64,000 nt of DNA from Bacteroides neonati (GCF_000499785.1 NZ_HG726023.1:64534-128533), one strand, 5' to 3'; shown: positions 36,134 to 45,178, counted from the first letter of the stretch. Numbers and translations: made by a program. Notes: generated by a model from the sequence alone, not told the origin.

Positions 36134-37258
36134 TTAGTTAAGTACAGCTTTGAAGCGAGATAAAAACTCTGTAGCTTCGGTCATGCTTAAGCATAGGGGA
36201 GGCAATAGACGAATCACGTTTGTACCACTAACCCCTGTGAATACTTTCTGTTCTTTCAATAAGCGGGTACGTATCTCCTTGATAGAATCGTTGAATTCCA
36301 TACCGATCATTAACCCTTCGCCACGCACTTCCTTAATCTGTGGAAGTCCCTTTAACTCTTCTAACAAATAAGTACCTACTTTGGATGCGTTTTCGATCAA
36401 GTTTTCTTGTTCCATAACATCTATGACTGCCAATGCAGCTGCGCAAGCCAGGTGATTGCCCCCGAACGTAGTTCCCAGCATCCCATATACGGGTTTAAAC
36501 TCTGGACTGATGAGTACACCTCCCATCGGAAAACCGTTGGCAATACCTTTGGCTACCGTGATCATATCGGCTTTGATACCTGCATGTTGATGTGCGAAGA
36601 ACTTTCCGCTACGACCGTAACCACTTTGTATTTCGTCGAGAATCAGCACTGTACCACTTTCTGTACAAGCCTGTCGCAATGCTTGCATAAATTCAGTTTT
36701 GGGAACCTTGATGCCACCCACTCCTTGAATACCTTCAATAATGACAGCGCATACATCGCCTTTGGCTAGCTCGGTGCGTACGGCTTCGATGTCGTTAAGT
36801 GGCAGAAAAGTAACATGTCCGTTGGCATTGATCGGTGCAATAATCGAAGGATTATGAGTAGCCTCGACCGCCAATGAAGTACGGCCGTGAAACGCTTTGT
36901 TGAAAGAGAGAATGCGGGTACGCCCGGTATGGAAAGAGGCTAGCTTCAATGCATTTTCATTCGCCTCTGCACCGCTGTTGACAAGGAATAACGAATAGTC
37001 GTCATAACCCGAAATTTTGCCTAACCGCGTTGCCAATTCTTCTTGCAGCTTATTGATCACTGAGTTGGAGTAAAAACCAAGTGTGCTTACTTGTTTGGCA
37101 ATAGCATTGGCATAGTGTGGATGAGCGTGTCCAATAGAGATCACTGCATGGCCTCCGTAGAGGTCGAGGTACTCTGTTCCATTCTCGTCCCACACGTGAC
37201 AACCTTTACCGCGTACGATATTGATATCAAATAGGGGATATACGTCGAATAATTTCAT
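36134..37258 (-). CDS. argD: acylornithine aminotransferase
   Basis: PLP enzyme converting N-acyl-glutamate semialdehyde to N-acylornithine with glutamate as donor. 374 residues; the PLP Lys lies in ITVAKGIANGFPMGG, with GIQGVGG and ILDEIQSGYGRSG as usual. It follows argC by 12 bases. Because the pathway here seems to use succinylated intermediates (Pro90 in ArgF'), the true substrate is likely N-succinylglutamate semialdehyde. That is inferred from the partner enzyme rather than from this sequence. Confidence 0.95.
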   Translation of the reverse strand: MKLFDVYPLFDINIVRGKGCHVWDENGTEYLDLYGGHAVISIGHAHPHYANAIAKQVSTLGFYSNSVINKLQEELATRLGKISGYDDYSLFLVNSGAEANENALKLASFHTGRTRILSFNKAFHGRTSLAVEATHNPSIIAPINANGHVTFLPLNDIEAVRTELAKGDVCAVIIEGIQGVGGIKVPKTEFMQALRQACTESGTVLILDEIQSGYGRSGKFFAHQHAGIKADMITVAKGIANGFPMGGVLISPEFKPVYGMLGTTFGGNHLACAAALAVIDVMEQENLIENASKVGTYLLEELKGLPQIKEVRGEGLMIGMEFNDSIKEIRTRLLKEQKVFTGVSGTNVIRLLPPLCLSMTEATEFLSRFKAVLN

Positions 37259-37270
37259 AATGATTAGGTG

Positions 37271-38239
37271 TTAAAATGCCGATGGTTTAAGTCTTAATCC
37301 GACTGTCTCTTCCAGATTGAACATAAGGTTCATGTTGTGAACCGCTTGTCCAGAAGCACCTTTCAGCAAATTGTCGATACACGAAAGAACGAGCAGTTTA
37401 TCGCCGTGCTTTTCGAGATGCAACAAACATTTATTTGTGTTGACCACTTGTTTGAGGTCGATGTTTTTATCTACAATATGTACAAAAGAGTCTTTTTCAT
37501 AGTACTCTTCATACATGCGTACGATTTCTTCCAGAGCTACCTTGGTACGCACCACCAGCGTAGCGAAGATGCCACGGGCAAAGTCTCCTCGGTAGGGGAT
37601 AAAGTCGATCTCTGATTCGAAACTGTTTTGCAACTGTTTGAGTGATTGTTTAATTTCGGGCACATGTTGATGGTCGAAAGCCTTATATACGCTCATATTA
37701 TTATTGCGCCAGCTAAAATGACTGGTTGCACCCGGCTTTACACCTGCTCCGGTGCTACCGGTAATGGCATTTACCATGACATCCTCGTTGAGCATCAGGT
37801 GCTTGGCCAACGGAAGCAATCCTAGCTGAATGCAAGTGGCAAAACAACCCGGGTTGGCTACGTGGTTAGCCTTACAAATGGCTCTTCTGTTCAGTTCGGG
37901 TAGGCCATAAAGGAAGTCGTGTTCGGGCGATGCGATACGATAATCCATCGAGAGATCAATGATTTTCAGTGTTTCGGGCACATTGTGGCTCTCCATAAAC
38001 TTACGTGTATCGCCATGAGCGGTACAGAAAAAGAGTACATCGATTTCATCGAGTGGCAGTTGATCGGTGAAACAAAGGTCACATTCGCCATAAAGTCCTT
38101 CGTGTACATCGGTGATGCGGTTGCCCGCATTGCTGGTGCTGTTGATAAACTGTATTTCGGTTTCGGGGTGGTTCAGCAACAGGCGAATCAATTCGCCTGC
38201 CGTATATCCAGCTCCACCAATGATTCCTGCTTTGATCAT
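37271..38239 (-). CDS. argC: N-acyl-gamma-glutamyl-phosphate reductase
   Basis: NADPH-dependent reduction of N-acyl-glutamyl phosphate to the semialdehyde. 322 residues; starts with the Rossmann motif IIGGAGYTAGELIRLL, and has the catalytic Cys in ANPGCFATCIQLG and the conserved PHFSWR-like SHFSWRNNN. It overlaps the upstream argG by four bases, so the genes are coupled. Length is at the shorter end but typical for Bacteroidales ArgC. Confidence 0.95.
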   Translation of the reverse strand: MIKAGIIGGAGYTAGELIRLLLNHPETEIQFINSTSNAGNRITDVHEGLYGECDLCFTDQLPLDEIDVLFFCTAHGDTRKFMESHNVPETLKIIDLSMDYRIASPEHDFLYGLPELNRRAICKANHVANPGCFATCIQLGLLPLAKHLMLNEDVMVNAITGSTGAGVKPGATSHFSWRNNNMSVYKAFDHQHVPEIKQSLKQLQNSFESEIDFIPYRGDFARGIFATLVVRTKVALEEIVRMYEEYYEKDSFVHIVDKNIDLKQVVNTNKCLLHLEKHGDKLLVLSCIDNLLKGASGQAVHNMNLMFNLEETVGLRLKPSAF

Positions 38240-39444
38240 ATCTCTTCGTCTTTATGGTTAGTATAATATACGCGTAGTGGGGTTGATGTAACCTTGATGA
38301 AGCCTTTGGCATCTTCTGCCGTCCATCCTTTCTGCACCTCTCCGTACTCACCAAATTTAGTTTTTACAAGATCGTCTTTAGAGTCTACTCCGATGGTCGA
38401 GAATGATAACGGACGAAGTTCCAAAATGACCGTTCCGTTTACATTACGCTGCGACTCGGACAACATGGCTTCGATATCGCGCATTACCGGTTCCAGATAC
38501 TGACTTTCATGCAGAAACATGCCGTACCAGTTTGCCACCTGATCTTTCCAGTATTGTTGCCATTTGCTCAAGGTATATTTTTCGAGGAAACGGTGTGCAC
38601 CGATGATCAGCATCGGGGCTGCCGCCTCGAAACCTACACGGCCTTTAATGCCGATGATGGTATCGCCTACATGCATATCACGTCCGATACCATACGCTGC
38701 ACCGATCTCTTCGACCCGCTGAATGGCAGCAATTTTATCTTCGAATACTTCACCGTTAACCGCATGTAGCTCGCCTTTTACAAACTCCAGACGAAGCTCT
38801 TCGCTGCCTTCTTTAGTTACCTGCTTCAAGTAAGCTGTTTCGGGTAGCCCTTTGGTTGAATCCAAAATTTCACCTCCACAGATCGAAGTGCCCCAAAGCC
38901 CTACGTTATACGAATACTTTAGTTTGGCAAAGTCGGCTTCGAATCCATGTTGATTTAAGTAATCAATTTCTTCCTGGCGAGTGAGTGCTTTGTCGCGTGT
39001 TAAGGTGATGATTTCTACTCCGGGAGCCATTACGAGGAAGGTCATATCGAAGCGAATCTGATCGTTACCTGCTCCGGTAGATCCGTGGGCAATGGCTTCG
39101 GCACCAATCTCGTTGGCATAACGAGCCACTGCAAGTGCCTGAAAGATACGCTCAGAGCTTACTGAAACGGGGTAAGTGCCGTTGCGCAACACATTTCCGA
39201 AAACCATAAACTTCAGGCTTTTCTCGTAATACTCTTGTGTTACGTCCAGTGTTACGTATTTTACAGCGCCCAGGCGATAGGCGTTTTCTTCGTTTTGTTT
39301 CAATTGTTCGGGACTGAAACCACCTGTGTTGGCACAAGCTGCGTATACTTCATACCCGAGTTCGCGTGTGAGGTACATTACGTTGTACGAAGTATCCAAT
39401 CCGCCACTAAAGGCCACTACTACTTTCTTTTTCTTCTGTTCCAT
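38236..39444 (-). CDS. argG: argininosuccinate synthase
   Basis: Joins citrulline and aspartate with ATP. 402 residues; P-loop VVAFSGGLDTSYNV, later GAEAIAHGSTGAGNDQIRF and GDTIIGIKGRVGFEAAAP as in ArgG. It lies 13 bases behind a GNAT gene that follows argR. It is transcribed with argC, argD and proC. argH, which uses its product, is 9 kb away on the other strand. Confidence 0.96.
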   Translation of the reverse strand: MEQKKKKVVVAFSGGLDTSYNVMYLTRELGYEVYAACANTGGFSPEQLKQNEENAYRLGAVKYVTLDVTQEYYEKSLKFMVFGNVLRNGTYPVSVSSERIFQALAVARYANEIGAEAIAHGSTGAGNDQIRFDMTFLVMAPGVEIITLTRDKALTRQEEIDYLNQHGFEADFAKLKYSYNVGLWGTSICGGEILDSTKGLPETAYLKQVTKEGSEELRLEFVKGELHAVNGEVFEDKIAAIQRVEEIGAAYGIGRDMHVGDTIIGIKGRVGFEAAAPMLIIGAHRFLEKYTLSKWQQYWKDQVANWYGMFLHESQYLEPVMRDIEAMLSESQRNVNGTVILELRPLSFSTIGVDSKDDLVKTKFGEYGEVQKGWTAEDAKGFIKVTSTPLRVYYTNHKDEEI

Positions 39445-39457
39445 AGGGCTGTATCTT

Positions 39458-40036
39458 TTAAATATTATTTCTTTCTTGTTCTTTTTTGATATTACGCGGA
39501 TCGGTCGGATCGTACAGCATCGCTGTGCAGATACAGAACTTCCGTTCCTTTTCTTTTAGGATGTGGTGGTTGGTACATCCTTCGCAACCGCGCCAAAAGG
39601 CTTCATCGTCGGTCAGTTCATTGAACGTTACCGGCACATATCCCAGCTCGGTATTCATTTTCATGACGGCTGCACCACTTGTCAGGCTAAATATTTTGGC
39701 TTTGGGCCAACGCAAACGTGCCAGCATAAAAGAGGCTTGCTTGATACGTTTGGCTATACCCAAGCCTCGAAACCGGTCGTCTACAATCAAACCCGAAGTC
39801 GCCACATACTGCTTGTTGCCCCAGGATTCAATGTAACTGAATCCAACAAATTCATCATCGCATAGTGCAATAATTGCTTTGCCTTCTTTCATTTTTGTAG
39901 CAACATACTCGTGTGTACGTTCGGCAATGCCTGTGCCGCGTACTTTGGCGGCATTCCTGATTGTCTCTAAAATAGTGTCAACGTAAATCTCGTGTGATGC
40001 GTCGGCTACCATAACATCTATTTGTTGAGTATCCAT
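39458..40036 (-). CDS. GNAT N-acyltransferase in the arg operon (candidate glutamate N-acyltransferase)
   Basis: 192 residues from the ATG at 40036 (MDTQQIDVMVADASHE); five codons before it are open but unnecessary. A GNAT domain is clear: IIALCDDEFVGFSYIESWG, the acyl-CoA loop VDDRFRGLGIAKRIKQASF, and a C-terminal extension with CEGCTNHHILKEKERKFC, an unusual Cys/His-rich tail. It lies between argR and argG. No classical argA or argJ is in view, so by position it may make the N-acylglutamate that starts the pathway. That is inference. Confidence 0.8.
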   Translation of the reverse strand: MDTQQIDVMVADASHEIYVDTILETIRNAAKVRGTGIAERTHEYVATKMKEGKAIIALCDDEFVGFSYIESWGNKQYVATSGLIVDDRFRGLGIAKRIKQASFMLARLRWPKAKIFSLTSGAAVMKMNTELGYVPVTFNELTDDEAFWRGCEGCTNHHILKEKERKFCICTAMLYDPTDPRNIKKEQERNNI

Positions 40037-40066
40037 CTCTTTTTTAAGCAATATAATATATGTTTG

Positions 40067-40537
40067 TTAAATATTAGGGATAATGGTCGATAAGAAACGG
40101 CGCACGGCAGTGGTTGCCACTCCCTCGCGAAGCACCAACATGATGGTATCGTCACCCGCAATCGTGCCTAATATTTCGTTCGACTCATGGTTGTCGATAT
40201 CGTATGCCATGCTGCTGGCATATCCCGGTCGTGTACGTATCACGGCCAGATTCCCCGAAAATTGAAGTGATACGAAGCCGCTGTGTTTCAACATTTCGCC
40301 AGCTGTTTGTTCGCCGATTCGTTTGTACATAATATCGTTGGGCAATACATACACATACTTACCATTCATACTGGCTGCTTTGGCCACTTTCATTTGCTTC
40401 AAATCGCGCGAGAGGGTGGCTTGCGTCAGTTCAAAACCTTCGCTGGCGAGTGCTTGCAACAGTTCGTCTTGTGATCCTATCTCTTTGCTGGAGATAATCA
40501 TTTTGATGGCATCTAACCGGTTTGCTTTCTTCTTCAT
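40067..40537 (-). CDS. argR: arginine repressor
   Basis: Hexameric regulator that binds DNA when loaded with arginine. 156 residues: an N-terminal winged helix with SQDELLQALASEGFELTQATLSRDLKQMKV and a C-terminal oligomerisation/arginine domain ending LGTIAGDDTIMLVLREG. It heads the GNAT-argG-argC-argD-proC run and almost surely controls it. Its own upstream region carries four TGCATAA-like elements (40571-40650) that are candidate operators. Confidence 0.95.
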   Translation of the reverse strand: MKKKANRLDAIKMIISSKEIGSQDELLQALASEGFELTQATLSRDLKQMKVAKAASMNGKYVYVLPNDIMYKRIGEQTAGEMLKHSGFVSLQFSGNLAVIRTRPGYASSMAYDIDNHESNEILGTIAGDDTIMLVLREGVATTAVRRFLSTIIPNI

Positions 40538-40563
40538 CTTGTATAATTATTCTAAGAACGCAG

Positions 40564-40571
40564 CAAAAGTA
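40564..40571 (-). promoter_or_regulatory. -7 box for the arg operon
   Basis: Minus-strand TACTTTTG, 27 bases before argR; its upstream edge touches a TGCATAA-type element at 40571-40578. Confidence 0.55.
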
Positions 40572-40650
40572 TGCATAATTCTTGGTATATCTTGCATAAA
40601 ACAATGTTTTTTTGTTCTTTTTATGCATGAAACAAGGATAAGATGCATAA
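40571..40650. promoter_or_regulatory. cluster of four TGCATAA-like elements, candidate ArgR operators
   Basis: ATGCATAA at 40571-40578, TTGCATAAA at 40592-40600, TTTATGCAT at 40619-40627 and ATGCATAA at 40643-40650, spaced by about 22-27 bases. One abuts the -7 box of the arg operon. The stretch also lies about 60 bases upstream of the divergent rhaB promoter. Confidence 0.5.
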
Positions 40651-40710
40651 ACAAGCAAAATGAATAAGATTAGTGTCAAAAACAGTAGGCAGAGGTGATT
40701 CCCGAAACGC

Positions 40711-40718
40711 TATCTTTG
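40711..40718 (+). promoter_or_regulatory. -7 box of the former rha operon
   Basis: TATCTTTG, 24 bases before the rhaB start; still intact although the first gene is broken. Confidence 0.45.
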
Positions 40719-40742
40719 CCTCCCTATCAACTAAAAGGAATC

Positions 40743-41337
40743 ATGAATAACTACTTTTTCGCTGTTAATCTGGAAACCACCAGTGACCGCATTATCTTAG
40801 GCTCTTTCTGCGACCAAGGATTGGAACTGGAGGAGGTCAACCGTTTTCCTACTCAACTGATTGAAGCGAACGGATATCTGTATTGGGATATTTATGCACT
40901 TTATAGCTATATCATCGATGGATTAAAGCGGGTTGCTCCCGAAATACAGAGATTAACCGGGCTAGGGGCAGTGCCTGTAATAGCCGTAGTCGGACACGAT
41001 ACCGCATCGGCTGTTGCAGCGGTTCCTGCGTTGAGTAATAACTTTGCATACCTTAGTAGTGGTACTTGGTCGTTGATGGGGTCGAAACCGATGCCCCGGT
41101 TATCACGGCCAAAACCGACGTGCTTAACTTTGCCAATGAAGGTGGAATGGGGGGCACGATCCGTTTATTGAAAAATATTTGTGGGATGTGGTTGCTTGAG
41201 CGCTCTCTCCTCGCTCGCTCGACACGTTGCATGTCATTGGCGGAGGTAGTCGCAATGATCTGTTGAATCAGTTTACAGCCAATGCGGTGGGATTGCCTTT
41301 GGTACCTATGCCGGAAGCCTTCGGTCGAAGAACATGA
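40743..41337 (+). pseudogene. rhaB: rhamnulokinase remnant
   Basis: Starts like rhamnulokinase ([41 protein letters not shown]), but an internal deletion then joins it to [20 protein letters not shown] and [10 protein letters not shown] frameshift follows: the next segment ([35 protein letters not shown]) is read in another frame, and after a second deletion DTLHVIGGGSRNDLLNQFTA appears in a third context before a stop. Only about 195 of the usual 480 residues remain, in pieces, so the kinase cannot be functional. Confidence 0.9.
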
Positions 41338-41895
41338 CCGAAGAGGAGAGGCGTGCTGCGGTAAAGGATTTTGCGTTGACGAAAGGATGGCTAGTAGCTC
41401 TGCTGGCAGGCTTTATGAGTGCTTGCTTTGCGCTTGGGTTCGATGCCGGAACGCCGATCAAAGAGTCAGCCCCTGCCGGTGGGGGCGATGCTGTTTATGC
41501 CGGACTTCCTGTTATTTTTCTGATAACTGTGGAGGCTTTTTTACGAATGCCGCTTACTGTATTCAGCAGAATATGAAAAATAAAACGGGTCATGAATACT
41601 TTTCTGTGAAAAGCAACGTTTTAATTAATAATCTACTATTCTGCGCGTTGGCTGGTGTGCTGTGGTATTCTCAGTTTTCGGCTTAGAGATGGGAAAGAGC
41701 TTTCTGATAGATAGCCCTGTATTATTAACCTTCTCATGGAGCATTTTGATGGCGCTCAATGTTACGTCTTCCAATGTCTGGGGCATGCTGCTCAAGGAGT
41801 GGAAAGGAGTGAGCGGTTCTACCATCGGTGTATTACCGTTAGGGTTGATTATCTTAATCTCATCAATAGTGGTAGTAACAATAGCACAAGGATAA
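41334..41895 (+). pseudogene. rhaT: L-rhamnose/H+ symporter remnant
   Basis: Three pieces of RhaT in three frames: KDFALTKGWLVALLAGFMSA with YAGLPVIFLITV (from 41334), then GFFTNAAYCIQQNMKNKTG and NNLLFCALAGVLWYSQF, then GLEMGKSFLIDSPVLLTFSW to the end at 41895. The N-terminal third is missing and two frameshifts break the rest. The start overlaps the end of the rhaB remnant by four bases, so the isomerase gene that normally lies between them has been deleted outright. Confidence 0.88.
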
Positions 41896-41941
41896 ATATA
41901 TTCATATATAAAACCGATAATTTTACAAATAATTAATAGCA

Positions 41942-42751
41942 ATGAAATCAATATTAAACAATCGTCCGGCTCTTGTCAAAGAGATTAATGAAGTGGCAGA
42001 AGTAGCCGGATATCTTTGGCAAAAAGGTTGGGCCGAGCGTAATGGCGGTAATATCGTAGTCAACATTACCGACTTGGTAGATGATGAAATCAAGCAAATG
42101 GCTCCAATAAGCGACGTAACTCCTATTGGAACAACTCTTCCCTACCTGAAAGGCTGTTACTTCTACTGCAAAGGCACGAATATGCGCATGCGCGACTTGG
42201 CTCGCTGGCCCATGGAGAACGGTTCGGTTATTCGTATTTTGGACGACTGTGCCAACTATGTTATTATTGCCGATGCTCCAGTGAAACCAACGTCCGAACT
42301 GCCTTCACACCTGTGTATGCACAATTATTTATTGTCCAAAGGCTCATCCTACAAGGCTTCTTTGCATACACACCCCATCGACTTGATTGCGATGACACAT
42401 CACAAACCTTTCTTGCAGAAAGACGTGTTGACTAACTTGTTGTGGAGTATGATTCCGGAAACGAAAGCATTCTGTCCGCGCGGTCTCGGTATTATCCCTT
42501 ATGCACTGCCCAGTTCGATGGAGTTGGCCGAAGCCACCATACAAGAACTCGAAGAGTATGATGTGGTGATGTGGGAGAAGCATGGTGTTTGTGCCGTTGG
42601 CGAAGATATCATGGCTGCCTTCGACCAGGTTGATGTGCTCAGTAAGTCGGCTCAGATTTATATTAATGCCCGTAGTATGGGCTTCATGCCCGACGGTATG
42701 AGCCAGGAGCAGATGAAAGAGATGACGGTTGCCTTTAACTTACCTAAGTAG
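41942..42751 (+). CDS. rhaD: rhamnulose-1-phosphate aldolase
   Basis: Class II aldolase that splits L-rhamnulose 1-phosphate into DHAP and L-lactaldehyde. 269 residues and intact. Zinc-ligand His residues are visible in SLHTHPIDLIAMTHH and a later VVMWEKHGVCAVGEDIMAAFDQ; the N-terminus has WAERNGGNIVVNIT. Nothing suggests decay within it, although the genes feeding it (rhaB, the isomerase, rhaT) are lost. It may still serve another source of the substrate or be a recent survivor of operon decay. Confidence 0.93.
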   Translation: MKSILNNRPALVKEINEVAEVAGYLWQKGWAERNGGNIVVNITDLVDDEIKQMAPISDVTPIGTTLPYLKGCYFYCKGTNMRMRDLARWPMENGSVIRILDDCANYVIIADAPVKPTSELPSHLCMHNYLLSKGSSYKASLHTHPIDLIAMTHHKPFLQKDVLTNLLWSMIPETKAFCPRGLGIIPYALPSSMELAEATIQELEEYDVVMWEKHGVCAVGEDIMAAFDQVDVLSKSAQIYINARSMGFMPDGMSQEQMKEMTVAFNLPK

Positions 42752-42760
42752 TCTATTGTT

Positions 42761-43915
42761 ATGAATCGAATTATTTTAAACGAAACCTCTTACTTCGGAG
42801 CAGGCTGCCGTAGCGTCATTGCTCAGGAGGCTGCCCGCCGGGGCTTTAAAAAGGCTTTCTTTGTGACGGACAAAGACCTGATCAAATTCGGTGTAGCCGC
42901 CCAAGTGATTCATGTTTTTGAAGCGAACCAGATTCCTTACGAGCTATACAGCGATGTTAAAGCCAATCCCACCATTGCCAATGTGCAGAACGGTGTCAAG
43001 GCATACAAAGCTTCGGGTGCCGACTTTATAGTAGCACTCGGTGGCGGATCGTCTATCGATACAGCCAAGGGGATTGGTATTGTAGTCAATAACCCCGAGT
43101 TTGCCGATGTAAAATCGCTCGAAGGTGTAGCCGACACCAAGCACAAAGCTGTTCCTACGTTTGCATTGCCAACCACTGCCGGAACAGCAGCCGAGGTAAC
43201 CATCAATTATGTTATTATTGATGAAGAAGCACGCAAGAAGATGGTGTGCGTCGATCCCAATGATATTCCTGCGGTGGCCATCGTTGATCCCGAGTTGATG
43301 TATTCAATGCCCAAAGGCTTGACTGCCGCTACCGGAATGGATGCTTTGACGCATGCCATTGAAAGCTTTATCACTCCGGGTGCTTGGGCTATGAGCGATA
43401 TGTTCGAGCTGAAAGCAATCGAAATGATTGCCCAAAACCTAAAGGCTGCTGTTGATAATGGACAAGATACGGTTGCCCGCGAAGCCATGTCGCAAGCGCA
43501 ATACATTGCCGGTATGGGATTTTCTAATGTAGGTCTGGGTATTGTCCATTCAATGGCTCATCCGTTGGGTGCATTTTATGACACCCCTCATGGGGTGGCC
43601 AATGCACTATTATTGCCCTATGTGATGGAATATAATGCCGAGTCTGCCGCAGCTTCCAAATATATTCAGATTGCCAAAGCCATGGGAGTTGATACAACAG
43701 GTATGACCCAGGCCGAAGGCGTATCCGCTGCTATCGAATCCGTGAAAACGCTTTCGCTGAGCATTCATATTCCTCAGCGTCTGAGCGAAATTAATGTAAA
43801 GGAAGCAGACATCCCGTCATTGGCCGTTGCCGCCTTCAATGATGTATGTACCGGAGGTAATCCTCGCCCTACTTCTGTCGAAGATATCGAAGCCATCTAT
43901 CGCAAGGCATTTTAA
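42761..43915 (+). CDS. fucO: lactaldehyde reductase
   Basis: Iron-dependent alcohol dehydrogenase that reduces L-lactaldehyde to 1,2-propanediol. 384 residues, full length. Typical motifs are GGGSSIDTAKGIGIV (NAD site), TTAGTAAEVT, and the iron ligands in ALTHAIESF and VHSMAHPLGAFYDTPHG. It follows rhaD by nine bases, so the aldolase product is its substrate. It remains open with no visible damage, and a strong hairpin follows it. Confidence 0.94.
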   Translation: MNRIILNETSYFGAGCRSVIAQEAARRGFKKAFFVTDKDLIKFGVAAQVIHVFEANQIPYELYSDVKANPTIANVQNGVKAYKASGADFIVALGGGSSIDTAKGIGIVVNNPEFADVKSLEGVADTKHKAVPTFALPTTAGTAAEVTINYVIIDEEARKKMVCVDPNDIPAVAIVDPELMYSMPKGLTAATGMDALTHAIESFITPGAWAMSDMFELKAIEMIAQNLKAAVDNGQDTVAREAMSQAQYIAGMGFSNVGLGIVHSMAHPLGAFYDTPHGVANALLLPYVMEYNAESAAASKYIQIAKAMGVDTTGMTQAEGVSAAIESVKTLSLSIHIPQRLSEINVKEADIPSLAVAAFNDVCTGGNPRPTSVEDIEAIYRKAF

Positions 43916-43937
43916 TCCTCTATAAGTTAATATTTTC

Positions 43938-44015
43938 AGACTCAGTTTTTGTTGCTGTATCCCGATTCGTTTTACTGTAATCGAGACCAACAATAAAAAC
44001 TGAGTCTTTCTTTTG
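43938..44015 (+). terminator. terminator after fucO
   Basis: Long inverted repeat: GACTCAGTTTTTGTTG near 43939 pairs with CAACAATAAAAACTGAGTC ending 44007, with a T-rich tail. The large loop holds a second small palindrome. Confidence 0.75.
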
Positions 44016-44075
44016 TGGCATTCTCCAGAGTTATTCCTGTTTTTGTTGCGTCTAAAACGTTGACAAAGCATACTT

Positions 44076-44554
44076 ATGGCGAATAATCAATCTGATTTGG
44101 GTATAGAATTCAAGTATCTAATAGTAAATGAAATGGATCGTAGGTTTGGTTTGTGGGTCAATACTGTTGGGTTGCAAGCCATTTTTCCAAACTCTCCTTA
44201 TCCGTTCAAAGACCATCCATCCGGATATTTTTTCAATGCCGATAAAGGCCGTGTGCTACGCGAATACCAGTTGGTTTACATAACCAAAGGGTGTGGTCTG
44301 TTTTCTTCCGATTCAACTCTCAGCTACTCCTGGTTTCGTAACGTTTTTAAAGATTATACCGGTTATGCTCCTGCCAAGTACTTTCAGGAATTGAAACTAC
44401 TCAAATCCAAACAGTTGCTGGTTAGTACGTCTCAGTCTGTCAAAGAAATCTCTTTTCTTCTTGGCTGCCAATCGACCGAGCATTTTTCTCGTTCTTCAAG
44501 AAATATACCGGCTTAATTCCCTTAGAGTACCGTTCGTTCGGACGTGAGGAATAA
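44076..44554 (+). pseudogene. AraC-family regulator remnant (former rha regulator)
   Basis: The N-terminal cupin-like part reads DRRFGLWVNTVGLQAIFPNS and YQLVYITKGCGLFSSDST, then an internal deletion fuses it to the second HTH of an AraC domain (FRNVFKDYTGYAPAKYFQEL, KSKQLLVSTSQSVKEISFLLG). Close to the end a frameshift occurs after STEHFS; the true tail FFKKYTGLIPLEYRSFGREE can be read in another frame to a stop at 44554. Only about 150 of some 300 residues remain. It lay in the position of the rhamnose regulator. Confidence 0.85.
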
Positions 44555-44620
44555 GCTTATAAGTCTGAGCCGGAAGTCATAAAGCGTGGATACAAGCATG
44601 TAAATGAAACGTTTGGGAAC

Positions 44621-44653
44621 AAAAAAGACCTAACTCTTTGAAAGTTAGATCTT
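44621..44653 (-). terminator. terminator after tRNA-Pro
   Basis: AGATCTAACT pairs with AGTTAGGTCT around TTCAAAG, followed on the minus strand by six T. Confidence 0.8.
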
Positions 44654-44658
44654 AACTG

Positions 44659-44731
44659 TCGGAATGAGGCGACTCGAACGCCCGACCCCTACGTCCCGAA
44701 CGTAGTGCGCTACCAACTGCGCTACATTCCG
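44659..44731 (-). tRNA. tRNA-Pro (CGG)
   Basis: Cloverleaf: acceptor CGGAATG with CATTCCG, D-arm GCGC..GCGC, anticodon stem CTACG/CGTAG with loop TTCGGGA (anticodon CGG), T-arm GGGCG-TTCGAGT-CGCCT. CCA not encoded; discriminator A at 44659. A leader of about 120 bases runs from the -7 box at 44851. Confidence 0.94.
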
Positions 44732-44740
44732 TTTATATTT

Positions 44741-44765
44741 CCAATCCTCCATTATTGGAGATTGG
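44741..44765 (-). other. hairpin in the tRNA-Pro leader
   Basis: CCAATC/GATTGG arms with an inner TCCA/TGGA pair lie between the promoter and the tRNA 5' end. Possibly a processing signal or attenuator-like structure; unassigned. Confidence 0.35.
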
Positions 44766-44850
44766 TTTACCTTTAAATATCAGATGAGCTGTAAAGTGAA
44801 TACTATCTTGTCCGAATCATTGGTAAATTGTCCCTTGGTTTAAGACTTTG

Positions 44851-44858
44851 CAAAGGTA
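44851..44858 (-). promoter_or_regulatory. -7 box for tRNA-Pro
   Basis: Minus-strand TACCTTTG, 120 bases upstream of the tRNA 5' end. Confidence 0.45.
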
Positions 44859-45178
44859 GACATATTTTTTAAACTCACAACGAAAAAGTCCTTTGGACTT
44901 TTCTCTTTTAACACTTATTTAAAGAGTAATTATTGACACCTTCTTTCTCGAAGTTTTTATTTCTCCTATCCCGGCTCTTTTACGGAGAATCCCTTTGTTT
45001 ATAGGCATTGCAAGAATCTCTTCTTCCAGTTTTGTCGATCTGTCCAATTATTCATTGTTGCACTTTATATTTATTAATCATACTCAACCCCTCTGTTTGC
45101 ATTGGAATACTATTTTTCAATTATATACATGAAAACGAAGTTGCTGTAGCCTACTTTTTTAAGCCTGCGAATAAAGTC

